Made by a program: the position numbers and the translations under genes. A stretch of 15,411 bases of DNA, from contig JAHLWT010000038.1 of NCBI GenBank assembly GCA_019057775.1, positions 1 to 15,411 on the forward strand. Reading direction: 5' to 3'. The stretch's first letter is position 1. Each line of letters starts with the position of its first letter. This DNA is from Promethearchaeota archaeon. GTDB lineage: Archaea > Asgardarchaeota > Lokiarchaeia > Sigynarchaeales > SOKP01. Below are positions 8,121-15,390 of the stretch, piece after piece. The notes under the pieces were generated by a model. That model was not told the DNA's origin and made no database searches. It saw only the letters and a program-made list of their open reading frames with translations.

Positions 8121-8204
8121 AATTTTATCTTCTAAGTTGACAATTTGTTCTTTAAGCCTTTTATTTTGAACTCTGAGCTCGACAAGACGATCTGAGATTG
8201 TACA
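8121..8204 (-). other. in-frame coiled-coil extension lacking a start codon
   Basis: These 28 codons precede the ATG at 8120 in the same frame and follow a TGA (8207-8205). They translate to a helix whose heptad a and d positions are I3, L7, L10, N14, L17, I21, L24, I28, then L31 and I35 in the annotated protein, with strict 4-3 spacing and an Asn in the core as in parallel dimers. No ATG, GTG or TTG is in frame. An ATG (8205-8203) sits one base out of register. Confidence 0.6.
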
Positions 8205-8249
8205 TCAACTCTTTTTTTATATTTATTCTAATAATTCTTTTTTATATGT

Positions 8250-8270
8250 CAATATAATTAATGTATATTG
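8250..8270. repeat. inverted repeat behind the CHAT-like gene
   Basis: CAATATA and TATATTG pair perfectly around a 7-base loop. It lies between the stop of the CHAT-like gene (8302) and the coiled-coil/PLD-like frame, within a 97-base spacer. It may be a weak termination hairpin or an operator. All-AU pairing makes it unstable and chance is possible. Confidence 0.25.
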
Positions 8271-8301
8271 TTATTTTTTATATATTACTATTTCATTGAG
8301 C

Positions 8302-10896
8302 TTAAATATTACTCAAGGATCTCCATGGTTTTCCAAATAGTAAATAGCTTGAAATAGCTAAACTACTACGTAAATCGATTTGCTTGGTACCCTTTAAAGA
8401 ATTTGTCTCTGACATTTGCTGTTCTACTACCTTTTCCATTGTATTTGCTATACTCTGTTGGCGGGCTTTAAGTAATGAGACTCCTTGACTCTTATTATTT
8501 ATTAAATTATCAAAAAAACTCGCAAAGATCTCTTTAGTAGTTGCATTGAATAGAGGAAAGTTCCTTGACAATATACCAGTTATATTGTCATCATTAAATT
8601 GATGTACGATCTCTCCAAACGTTTTTAAAACATTCTTTAGTTTCATACCTTCAATATCAAAGAATTGTGTATTAAAGAACAAAAATGGCTGAATTTTAGA
8701 TTTGTTCCGGAGTAATGTTTTATTAATCTCATCAAAAGTTAATATTTGGCTATCGTTCGTGAGGAAAAAGCTATTTTTTGGGCTCAATTTAGAATAAAAT
8801 ACATTCCCAACAAATATAATAATATGAAATGCCTTGTTTGAAAGGTTCTCTATAATATTTTCCCGCGTTGAACTGATGTCGGTTAGTGCACTCAATTGAT
8901 TGATTTCAGCCTTATCGTTGAAATACTTTATAATAAAATTTAACTCATCAGAACCCGCTGGAAAAGGAAACAGAATATCTTTCTGTTTAGTTTTCTCATT
9001 CCATTTTAAAGGTTCCTTAGAATTTATGGCGTCAATAACCAAGACATTATAACCCTTTACAGGAGAGTCATCTTGTGAAATTTGTTCGATACTTTCCTCA
9101 AAGGTGATTCCACCAAGTGGTACTTCACCGATTTTATAACCACTTGAGAATTTTAATAAAAAGAAATTATTATCATAGATTAAATCAAATGGGATGGTCA
9201 TATTATCCAAAATGAAATATATTTGAGGGATAAAATTCAGACTTTTAATTTTAAAGGACTTAAAAAAAACCCGGATTACTTTAGGTAAGAAGATATATAG
9301 TAATTTCCCAAATTCTGTCAAATTGAAGGTATATTTTCTTTCTTTAGAATCAATAAAAAGTTCATTGAAAATCTCGAGAATTTGTCCATCATTCCAGAAC
9401 TCATTTAAGACAGTACCCTCAATTAACTCGTTTTCAATAGAAATCATTCTATAAGTAATTTTTCCTTTAGAAGTAATTCTTACTATCAATTGTTTTATCG
9501 TAAATTCTCCATGGAAATTTGGGGGAATCTCATTAGAATCATCAAATGAATAAATCTGATTTTTTAAAGGTTCAACTTCTTGATCTATAGATTCAACATC
9601 TGTTATTATTTTACGGAGATCCTCATCTAAATAAGGAATTATCTTGTTTGCTATTTCATAATTTTTTTCTTCAAATAACGCTCGGTAAAACATCATTCTC
9701 CAAAAATCTCGCTGTTCTAAAGAGAAGAAAACTGACTTAAATTGCCATAGAATATTACAAGTGTAAAAATAATGGTAAATCTGAGAGTTCGTCTGGGGAA
9801 GCTTTAAATGATTATTTAGTTTTTCTAAAGATTGAAGTAAAAATTTCTTTTCCTCTATATCCACAAATTTCTTACAAGCTTCAACCCATAACTCAATTAG
9901 AATGTTATCATATGATAAATCGGTTTGGTAAATAAAAAGATCTTCTAAATAATCATAAATTTCAAAAGCAATTTCAAAACGATTTCTTCTTAAGGAAACT
10001 TCAATAAATTTACGTATATATGTAACTGCCTCTCCAAAAGAATTATATTCTTGAATTTTTAAAAATATATTTCGGATGATTACGATTATCCAACTATATT
10101 CACCAATATTATTTAGGTATTGAATCAATTCCTCAAGATCGATTAATATCATATTGAAGCTTCTCTCATTTATCGTGATTCTATTAACACTACTAAATTC
10201 ATTTTTTAACACACCAGGAAGTCTATTCAAAAGTACTTTATTAATAGTTTTGACAAACTCTGAGGAATCCTCCATTAATTTATATTCTAAACACACATTT
10301 TCAAATAAAACATAGAGAAATATGGCTCTCTTGCTTGGTTCCAATTTAAATACGGTTTTGCCAAGAACTTCCATACTCAATTGGAAATATTCTGAAGGAA
10401 CAACGGATTTCCTTAAAAATATCTGTAAAATTTGTAATTCTAATAACCTCTGATAATCTTTTCGTTCTATCAATTTTGCGCAGAATGAATTAATAAATTT
10501 TGTAATACCGTTTTGAGATAGGTCTTCCAACTTTATAAATTGATTTAGAAGATTAGTGCAGAAGTTATTAAATAAATAAAAATCATCTAATTTTGATAAA
10601 AATGAAAAAAGTCTTTTATAAGCATCAATATACCTGATTAAATCAATATCAATCTTACCTTCTTTACGTTTTTTCAGTGAGTTCAGATAAATCCACCAAG
10701 AATTCGTAATAACCATTATTAATTGGTGTTTTTTTTGGAGATCTAACCAATCAGTTTTTTCAATCTCAATACTTAAGTTATCAAATATCCTTGAAGACCA
10801 TTTATGATTACCATTAAATAGTAATTTTCGCGCTGTAATGATCTTCTTTTGGAAGATAGTTAAAAACTCTTTTTTAACTTCTAAGTTAACTGCCAT
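8302..10896 (-). CDS. CHAT-like domain protein with long helical N-terminus, catalytic dyad lost
   Basis: This is an 864-residue protein. Residues 1-450 are helical, probably a solenoid of TPR-like or similar units without clear consensus. Residues 460-600 match the usual entry to CHAT domains, including IPQIYFILDNMTIPFDLIYD (556-574) and FFLLKFSSGYKIGEVPL. Residues 615-860 are the CHAT core: GYNVLVIDA, DELNFIIKYF, FHIIIFVGNVFY (690-701), a DE-I loop, QPFLFFNTQFF (736-746), GILSRNFPLFN, ending SLAISSYLLFGKPW. In active CHAT peptidases the strand around 695 ends Gly-His-Gly and the later one ends Ala-Cys. Here they read Gly697-Asn698-Val699 and Asn742-Thr743, so the protease dyad is absent. 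The gene begins 13 bases after the actin-related gene stops, with GAGA before its ATG. Separase and TPR-CHAT proteases share the order of helical repeats then CHAT. A binding or scaffold role for the actin partner is inferred. Confidence 0.75.
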   Translation of the reverse strand: MAVNLEVKKEFLTIFQKKIITARKLLFNGNHKWSSRIFDNLSIEIEKTDWLDLQKKHQLIMVITNSWWIYLNSLKKRKEGKIDIDLIRYIDAYKRLFSFLSKLDDFYLFNNFCTNLLNQFIKLEDLSQNGITKFINSFCAKLIERKDYQRLLELQILQIFLRKSVVPSEYFQLSMEVLGKTVFKLEPSKRAIFLYVLFENVCLEYKLMEDSSEFVKTINKVLLNRLPGVLKNEFSSVNRITINERSFNMILIDLEELIQYLNNIGEYSWIIVIIRNIFLKIQEYNSFGEAVTYIRKFIEVSLRRNRFEIAFEIYDYLEDLFIYQTDLSYDNILIELWVEACKKFVDIEEKKFLLQSLEKLNNHLKLPQTNSQIYHYFYTCNILWQFKSVFFSLEQRDFWRMMFYRALFEEKNYEIANKIIPYLDEDLRKIITDVESIDQEVEPLKNQIYSFDDSNEIPPNFHGEFTIKQLIVRITSKGKITYRMISIENELIEGTVLNEFWNDGQILEIFNELFIDSKERKYTFNLTEFGKLLYIFLPKVIRVFFKSFKIKSLNFIPQIYFILDNMTIPFDLIYDNNFFLLKFSSGYKIGEVPLGGITFEESIEQISQDDSPVKGYNVLVIDAINSKEPLKWNEKTKQKDILFPFPAGSDELNFIIKYFNDKAEINQLSALTDISSTRENIIENLSNKAFHIIIFVGNVFYSKLSPKNSFFLTNDSQILTFDEINKTLLRNKSKIQPFLFFNTQFFDIEGMKLKNVLKTFGEIVHQFNDDNITGILSRNFPLFNATTKEIFASFFDNLINNKSQGVSLLKARQQSIANTMEKVVEQQMSETNSLKGTKQIDLRSSLAISSYLLFGKPWRSLSNI

Positions 10897-10909
10897 TTTA
10901 ATTTCTCTT

Positions 10910-12115
10910 TTAATCTATTTTATTATCTGGTTGATCTTCAACTTTTACTTCCTGTTTCTCCTCTTGTATTTCCTTGTTAGGATTGAGAATCCAACCTTTA
11001 TTTAATTTCCCTTGTGCCCATAAAACAGAAGTTCCAATCCAACTTATATTATCTCTTCCCGAAACAGCAATTACGTTAATTTTATCTCGTAGCCTCTCGG
11101 AAAAGAACTTTGAAATTTCAACCTTTAACTTCTTCTCAAACCCGGGAATTAAACTTCCTCCTCCCGCTAGAATTATGTTAGGTGTTAGGACTTCCCAATT
11201 CGCTCTCTCCCAAACGCGTATAACTTTTGATATTGCTTCAGGTAATCCCATATAATCAATATGAATTAATGAAGGATTGAATAATGGCTCGACGAGCATA
11301 AATCTCTCAGAATTTATTTCAATAGAAGTGCCATCTGGTAAATCAATTGTTCGATTATACTTTGTTAACCCATCTTTTATGCGCTTTGTTTCACCTTCAG
11401 GATCAAAAATACACATTGAAAGCTTCTCTTTAATTCGTTTTGCGATTAAATAATCAAGGTATTCTGTTTTTCCAGAGCCTTTCCTTGTTAAAATTAGATT
11501 AAGAAGGTAACTTGTTAAATCTTTACCAGCAATAGGGTATGTATCTCGTGCTAATATATTTGAAAATCCATGCAAAAACGTTGTGATAGAAGTATTTTCT
11601 TCACCAATATTGACAATTACACCACTAGATTTTTGCAAAGTTGTTAATATCCCTTGGCTTTCAGGAACAAATATTAATGAGGGAAAATCAAATACATTAA
11701 AGAAAATATCTTTTATTTTTGTTTTTTCCAAGTCAGACATAAAAAATGGAGATAATATAATGACTGGTTGTTTAAATTGATATTCCGACGGGATGGATAA
11801 TTGTTTATAATGATAATAAAAAAATTTCATCAAGATGGTATAGTTATTCTCTTTTTTAAATTCATGAAGATTTAATATATTAGAATATTTTAAAGCCTCA
11901 TCCCCAAATAATTGAGCCTCAACATTCTTTTCAGTAATGAAAATGTCTTCAAGTCCATCAATAACATCTGATGAAAATATATAATCCGTATTATCAACAT
12001 AAACACTAGGTGCTATTATCTCCGGAAAGTCTTTTCCTGCTCGACCAAATCGTGAAAAATTGTGCCCCAAATCTATAATTATTGGACGTAACTGTTCATT
12101 CTCTTCAGAGGACAT
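10910..12115 (-). CDS. actin-family protein (actin-related protein)
   Basis: This is a 401-residue actin/ARP. Phosphate-1 is PIIIDLGHNFSRFGRAG (11-27, Asp15). The subdomain 2 segment, APSVYVDN to GLEDI, is longer than in actin. Other actin landmarks are PVIILSPFF (117-125), Gln154 in ESQGIL, phosphate-2 VNIGEENTS (168-176), IAGKDLTSYLL (195-205), KEKLSMC (229-235), PDGTSIEINSERFMLVEPLF (260-279), adenosine motif ILAGGGSLIPGF (315-326) and WIGTSVLWA (359-367). Beyond this is a 30-residue charged, flexible tail not found in actin. At phosphate-2 the actin residues Asp154, Asp157 and His161 are replaced by Asn169, Glu172 and Ser176, so ATP binding is likely but hydrolysis may be slow. The sequence is closer to eukaryotic actins and ARPs than to MreB or FtsA; assignment to lokiactin or crenactin needs a tree. 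It is co-transcribed with the CHAT-like gene (13-base gap). Confidence 0.93.
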   Translation of the reverse strand: MSSEENEQLRPIIIDLGHNFSRFGRAGKDFPEIIAPSVYVDNTDYIFSSDVIDGLEDIFITEKNVEAQLFGDEALKYSNILNLHEFKKENNYTILMKFFYYHYKQLSIPSEYQFKQPVIILSPFFMSDLEKTKIKDIFFNVFDFPSLIFVPESQGILTTLQKSSGVIVNIGEENTSITTFLHGFSNILARDTYPIAGKDLTSYLLNLILTRKGSGKTEYLDYLIAKRIKEKLSMCIFDPEGETKRIKDGLTKYNRTIDLPDGTSIEINSERFMLVEPLFNPSLIHIDYMGLPEAISKVIRVWERANWEVLTPNIILAGGGSLIPGFEKKLKVEISKFFSERLRDKINVIAVSGRDNISWIGTSVLWAQGKLNKGWILNPNKEIQEEKQEVKVEDQPDNKID

Positions 12116-12161
12116 TCTGATAATGTTAAAATATGATTGTGATTTTAAAAATAATTAAAAT

Positions 12162-13088
12162 TTAACTTATATAATACCTTATTTCCCGAATGTAATTATC
12201 TGTAACACGTTTTAATTGGTATTCTTTAACTTGTAATTCAAGTAGCCCTAGAACTCTCTTGAATTCGGCAGACATCCATTCAATATCTACTTCGGCAACT
12301 CTTTCAATTTCTGTTCGTTTAATTTTAAATTGCGCTAAATCAGTTTGTATTTTCTCAAATATGTTATTAATTGATATTACTAAATCTTCAGTATTTTTTT
12401 TTGTAATTTTACGCATCTTACGCAGAATAGCTAAAATAGCTGAGATTGAATTTTCCCATCTATCATATCTTCCACTGTAGCTTTTAAGTAACCCTTCAAA
12501 AAACTCCGTTAGTTTCATATAAATATTCTCTCTTTTAACAGATGAAGGTGCTTCTTCTACAGGGGTAGGGACAATCTCTTTTTCATCAGTGGGCTTTTTT
12601 TCTTCAGGAATAACTACTTCGGGAAGCTTAACTTCTTCTAAAGGCTTTCTAGATAATGGGGGTACTTTTGGTTTTTCCAATTGCGGAGGGGCAGAATCAG
12701 GTTTACTTTTTGCTTGAACTTTTTGTTGTCGTTTTTTTGATGGTTCTGGTTTTGGTTTTTCTTTCTCCTTAGGAACTAATCTTGTCCTTGGTTTTTTCTT
12801 TTCATGATCTCTTCGAGTTAGAAGTATATCTTCTTTCAGATAATCTTCAGCTATTTTAGTTCCTAATTCATGTGATAAATGAGGTGTGATTTTTTCTTCT
12901 TCTTCCTTTTTTGGATGAACAAACCCTTGTTCAGATACTCCCTTCAATAATGTTTGTAACGTTGTCTCCGTTTTTTTGGCAGAGCTTAATCCATCTAATA
13001 ATGAGAGCCCCTGAAGTCCTGCGGTTTCAGGGAGAGTATCATCAGTTTTCTTCTTTTTCTGTGATTTTTTTTTTTTCTTTTTTCCCAT
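12162..13088 (-). CDS. lysine-rich, largely disordered protein with helical C-terminal domain
   Basis: I do not recognise this family. From the ATG at 13088 it has 308 residues. It opens MGKKKKKKSQKKKK, is low-complexity and rich in Lys, Glu and Pro to about residue 186, and then has an all-helical region (187-308) with coiled-coil character. The last part includes ENIYMKLTEFFEGLL, ISAILAILRKMRK and EWMSAEFKRVLGLLELQ. An in-frame TTG four codons upstream (13100), behind AAGAGAAATAAA, is an alternative start. It is 46 bases upstream of the actin-related gene on the same strand and probably in the same operon. A basic, flexible protein next to an actin could anchor or nucleate filaments, or bind nucleic acid; that is inference from position only. 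The coding strand has a run of 12 A near the start. Confidence 0.75.
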   Translation of the reverse strand: MGKKKKKKSQKKKKTDDTLPETAGLQGLSLLDGLSSAKKTETTLQTLLKGVSEQGFVHPKKEEEEKITPHLSHELGTKIAEDYLKEDILLTRRDHEKKKPRTRLVPKEKEKPKPEPSKKRQQKVQAKSKPDSAPPQLEKPKVPPLSRKPLEEVKLPEVVIPEEKKPTDEKEIVPTPVEEAPSSVKRENIYMKLTEFFEGLLKSYSGRYDRWENSISAILAILRKMRKITKKNTEDLVISINNIFEKIQTDLAQFKIKRTEIERVAEVDIEWMSAEFKRVLGLLELQVKEYQLKRVTDNYIREIRYYIS

Positions 13089-13135
13089 TTGAATTACCAA
13101 TTTATTTCTCTTAATTATTTAGAATTACCTATATC

Positions 13136-13540
13136 TTATAGAGGGAATATTTCAACTTCGAGCGCCCTCCCCTTCGTCTTGAGTTCTTCACTTAACTCCT
13201 CCAATCTAATATTCTTTGGGCTTGAACTAATAACTGTCCAAATAGCTTTTTTATCTTTCTCTATAATAACACTTTCTCCGTAAATTAATGAAATTCCAAG
13301 ATCCGCAAAAGTGGTTGCAATTTGAGCTAAAGAACCTGCCTCATCTTTCATTGTAATTTTAAATTTTACAGGTTTATCTTCAGCAGATATTCCAACTGGC
13401 GTGATTCGTATTTCTTTTGTTTCTGAATCACTCACCAACATAAGTTGAGAATCTGTAGTAAGTCCTAAATTTTTTCGTGTCACAAGAGGTAATACTATTC
13501 GTCCTCGATTATCGATTGAAATAATTTTTACATCTTTCAT
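13136..13540 (-). CDS. AbrB-like DNA-binding / ACT domain regulator
   Basis: This is a 134-residue protein from the ATG at 13540. Residues 6-50 are a SpoVT-AbrB swapped-hairpin DNA-binding domain (SIDNRGRIVLPLVTRKNLGL, then LMLVSDSETKEIRITP). Residues 60-134 are an ACT domain (FKITMKDEAGSLAQIATTFADLGISL, a YGES turn, then AIWTVI), the small-molecule-sensing fold usually tuned to amino acids. The combination suggests a ligand-responsive transcription factor. A longer frame reaches a TTG at 13621, but its extra 27 residues are Ile-rich and unlike the family. A TATA-like AAATTTATAG centred 27 bases upstream of the 13540 ATG argues for a leaderless start there. It is the first gene before the lysine-rich, actin and CHAT-like genes and may regulate them. 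Confidence 0.85.
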   Translation of the reverse strand: MKDVKIISIDNRGRIVLPLVTRKNLGLTTDSQLMLVSDSETKEIRITPVGISAEDKPVKFKITMKDEAGSLAQIATTFADLGISLIYGESVIIEKDKKAIWTVISSSPKNIRLEELSEELKTKGRALEVEIFPL

Positions 13541-13562
13541 ATTTTTTATTATTTCTTTAATA

Positions 13563-13572
13563 CTATAAATTT
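13563..13572 (-). promoter_or_regulatory. TATA box of the AbrB-ACT gene (leaderless)
   Basis: The minus strand reads AAATTTATAG here. The centre is about 27 bases before the ATG at 13540, the normal distance from an archaeal TATA box to the first transcribed base, so the message would begin at or next to the start codon. This is the best-placed promoter candidate in the right half of the window. Confidence 0.45.
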
Positions 13573-13638
13573 CTAACGATAATTGCATAGAAATATTTTT
13601 ATTAATTATAATTATTATCAAAATTATTATTAATAATT

Positions 13639-13714
13639 CTATTGAATTCCTCCTAATCTCATTCTATAATCCATTAATCAATAATTATTCAAATGTAATT
13701 AGGAGATTAAATAG
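13639..13714. repeat. long-loop inverted repeat upstream of the AbrB-ACT gene
   Basis: CTCCTAAT (13650-13657) and ATTAGGAG (13698-13705) are perfect complements, and pairing continues imperfectly outward to CTATT (13639) and AATAG (13714), around a 40-base AT-rich loop. It lies in the 239-base spacer between the VWA gene and the AbrB-ACT gene. Two inverted half-sites are what a dimeric or tetrameric AbrB-type protein would bind, so an autoregulatory operator is a fair guess. It could instead be the end of the VWA transcript. The AGGAGG it contains has no start codon at a usable distance. Confidence 0.35.
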
Positions 13715-13779
13715 TATCATTTTGAAGGTGAATAGCTAGTTTTATAGAATAAGTAAATAAAAATGACAATTAATTTAAC

Positions 13780-15390
13780 TTATTTTTTATGAGCTTTTAA
13801 TTTTACAGTCAAATCTCTTGCTCTTTTAGAGTACCAGATTAATAAATCACCTGCATCTTCGGGTTTGAAATATTCTCCGCCACATAAAGCTGCGGCTCGT
13901 GCCATTAATGCGTCATCCGGATTACCTAGACCGACGATGTAGACTACAACGTTCGGATTATCTGCGAATTTCCTGATTTCTTGAAGGAAAACCTCGGGAT
14001 CAGTTGCAATTCCATCTGTAAGAAGAATCACCATTGTGGGCTGATCTGGGCTCAATTTCTGGAACTCATCCTGCACTTGATGAGCTTGCAACATTGCAGC
14101 ACCCATATTTGTGGCCTGTCCATATGCATTTCCTATTTGATCGACAATCATTCTAGCTGCATCTTCAAGAACACCCTTTTTTCCACTCGCAGAGTCCATG
14201 TAAAAACTATCACCTAAAGGAAGTGTTTGGCATTCATCCGCGAAACGTAAAATAGAGACTTTTTCTCCAAACCCTCGTCCTACTTTTTCACTTAAAAATA
14301 AAACAGCAGCAAAAGCAGCACTAATCCGTCTAGGTATATAAATCCCATCTTTAAAATGTTTTAAAAACTCTTGAATTTCCCTAGATTCCATTGCTGCTTT
14401 TATCCCTTCAATAGCAGGAGCTATATTAGTAACTAAGACGTCACGTGCCATCATGCTCCTGCTTATATCAAGGATTAGAATAGCATTAAATGGTATTAAC
14501 CCAATTGGGGTTAAGGAGAGAGTTGTATTTTCAGTAATCTTCGCAAAAATATCACCAGCTAAATCAGGAACTGTATTCAAGACTGAACATGCGATATTAA
14601 CGGTATTCCACCTCAATTTAATTCCTTTAAAAATGATATAGTTTGAAATCCATCCTTTTAAAGAATCTACATTCTCTCTAGCAGTGCTTATTATTTCCCA
14701 CATATTTTCGCCAGAGATAGGTGAAATACCTAAAGAAATACTCTGTAACGGGATAACAGTTCTCTGATTTTTTGAAACATTTACTTCAAAACTCCCGATT
14801 CCTGAAGCCTCAAGAATTTCTGTATCAATAACAATCATATTCTCAGGAACTGATTCTAAAACATCTACTTTTCCCGCTCCCATTGCTCCAGTTAGTTCAT
14901 CTTCAAAGGCAAGAATGTCATCTGTTTGAAGTGAGAGCGTGAGTTGCGTTCTTGGGCTCACTAAAGCATAGCCCATTAAATTAGGCTGCGATTCAACTTC
15001 TAACGTCAATGAAGAAGCTTTTGTTATTGGCGGTTCAGTTGAATATACGACAATCTGCTCTGCTTGAATATTTGTATCCTCATATGTATCCATACTCATT
15101 CCTATTTCATTAGCACTCACATTTATCTCATCTATTCTAGCTGAACCTACCGCACGTGTCAAAGGATCCTCCCAAGCGATTAACATCCTTTGCCCTAAAC
15201 CTAATTGTTGAAGGACGTCTGAATTTAATTGTACTCGTCCCCCTTCTATATCATTATCTAATTTTGGGGTAAGTATAATCCCCTTTTTCTGATTTTGCAA
15301 AATATCAATATCTATTTTATTTGGAAATCGCTCTGCTGGCGCCGTTGGTTCTGGTGGCAGTTCTTCACTAGTATCTAAAGGCATTACCAT
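13780..15390 (-). CDS. VWA-domain protein with two tandem beta-barrel-like modules, 5' end possibly beyond window
   Basis: This gives 536 residues from the ATG at 15390. Residues 1-25 are Pro/Glu-rich. Residues about 55-118 and 147-210 are two copies of one beta-rich module, most clearly WEDPLTRAVGSARID (73-87) against FEDELTGAMGAGKVD (162-176). Residues about 210-300 are a further beta/alpha region. A von Willebrand factor A domain covers about 300-520 with a complete metal-binding MIDAS: DISRS (308-312), Thr427 in ATNMGAA, and Asp459 in LLTDG. It should bind a partner protein through a Mg ion. No signal peptide or membrane segment is visible, so it is probably cytoplasmic. The frame stays open to the window edge (codons for T-I-H-S-P-P-P precede the ATG) and no ribosome-binding site precedes this ATG, so the real start may lie outside. 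Confidence 0.85.
   Translation of the reverse strand: MVMPLDTSEELPPEPTAPAERFPNKIDIDILQNQKKGIILTPKLDNDIEGGRVQLNSDVLQQLGLGQRMLIAWEDPLTRAVGSARIDEINVSANEIGMSMDTYEDTNIQAEQIVVYSTEPPITKASSLTLEVESQPNLMGYALVSPRTQLTLSLQTDDILAFEDELTGAMGAGKVDVLESVPENMIVIDTEILEASGIGSFEVNVSKNQRTVIPLQSISLGISPISGENMWEIISTARENVDSLKGWISNYIIFKGIKLRWNTVNIACSVLNTVPDLAGDIFAKITENTTLSLTPIGLIPFNAILILDISRSMMARDVLVTNIAPAIEGIKAAMESREIQEFLKHFKDGIYIPRRISAAFAAVLFLSEKVGRGFGEKVSILRFADECQTLPLGDSFYMDSASGKKGVLEDAARMIVDQIGNAYGQATNMGAAMLQAHQVQDEFQKLSPDQPTMVILLTDGIATDPEVFLQEIRKFADNPNVVVYIVGLGNPDDALMARAAALCGGEYFKPEDAGDLLIWYSKRARDLTVKLKAHKK

Noticed and set aside
8302..10896. Active caspase-like protease paired with a substrate in the operon
   Set aside because: The His and Cys positions are Asn and Asn/Thr, so proteolysis by the CHAT core is unlikely.
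13541..13621. 27-residue N-terminal extension of the AbrB-ACT protein from a TTG at 13621
   Set aside because: The extra residues are Ile-rich and unlike the family, there is no ribosome-binding site at usable distance, and the TATA-like box lies inside this stretch at the right distance for the ATG at 13540.
13648..13653. Strong AGGAGG ribosome-binding site on the minus strand suggesting a small gene
   Set aside because: No ATG, GTG or TTG follows within 5-12 bases, and no plausible short frame opens; it is part of an inverted repeat.
10974..14641. Plus-strand open frames of 60-95 codons over the - strand genes
   Set aside because: They lie wholly opposite strongly supported genes, have no recognisable domains and show no ribosome-binding sites; they are frame shadows.
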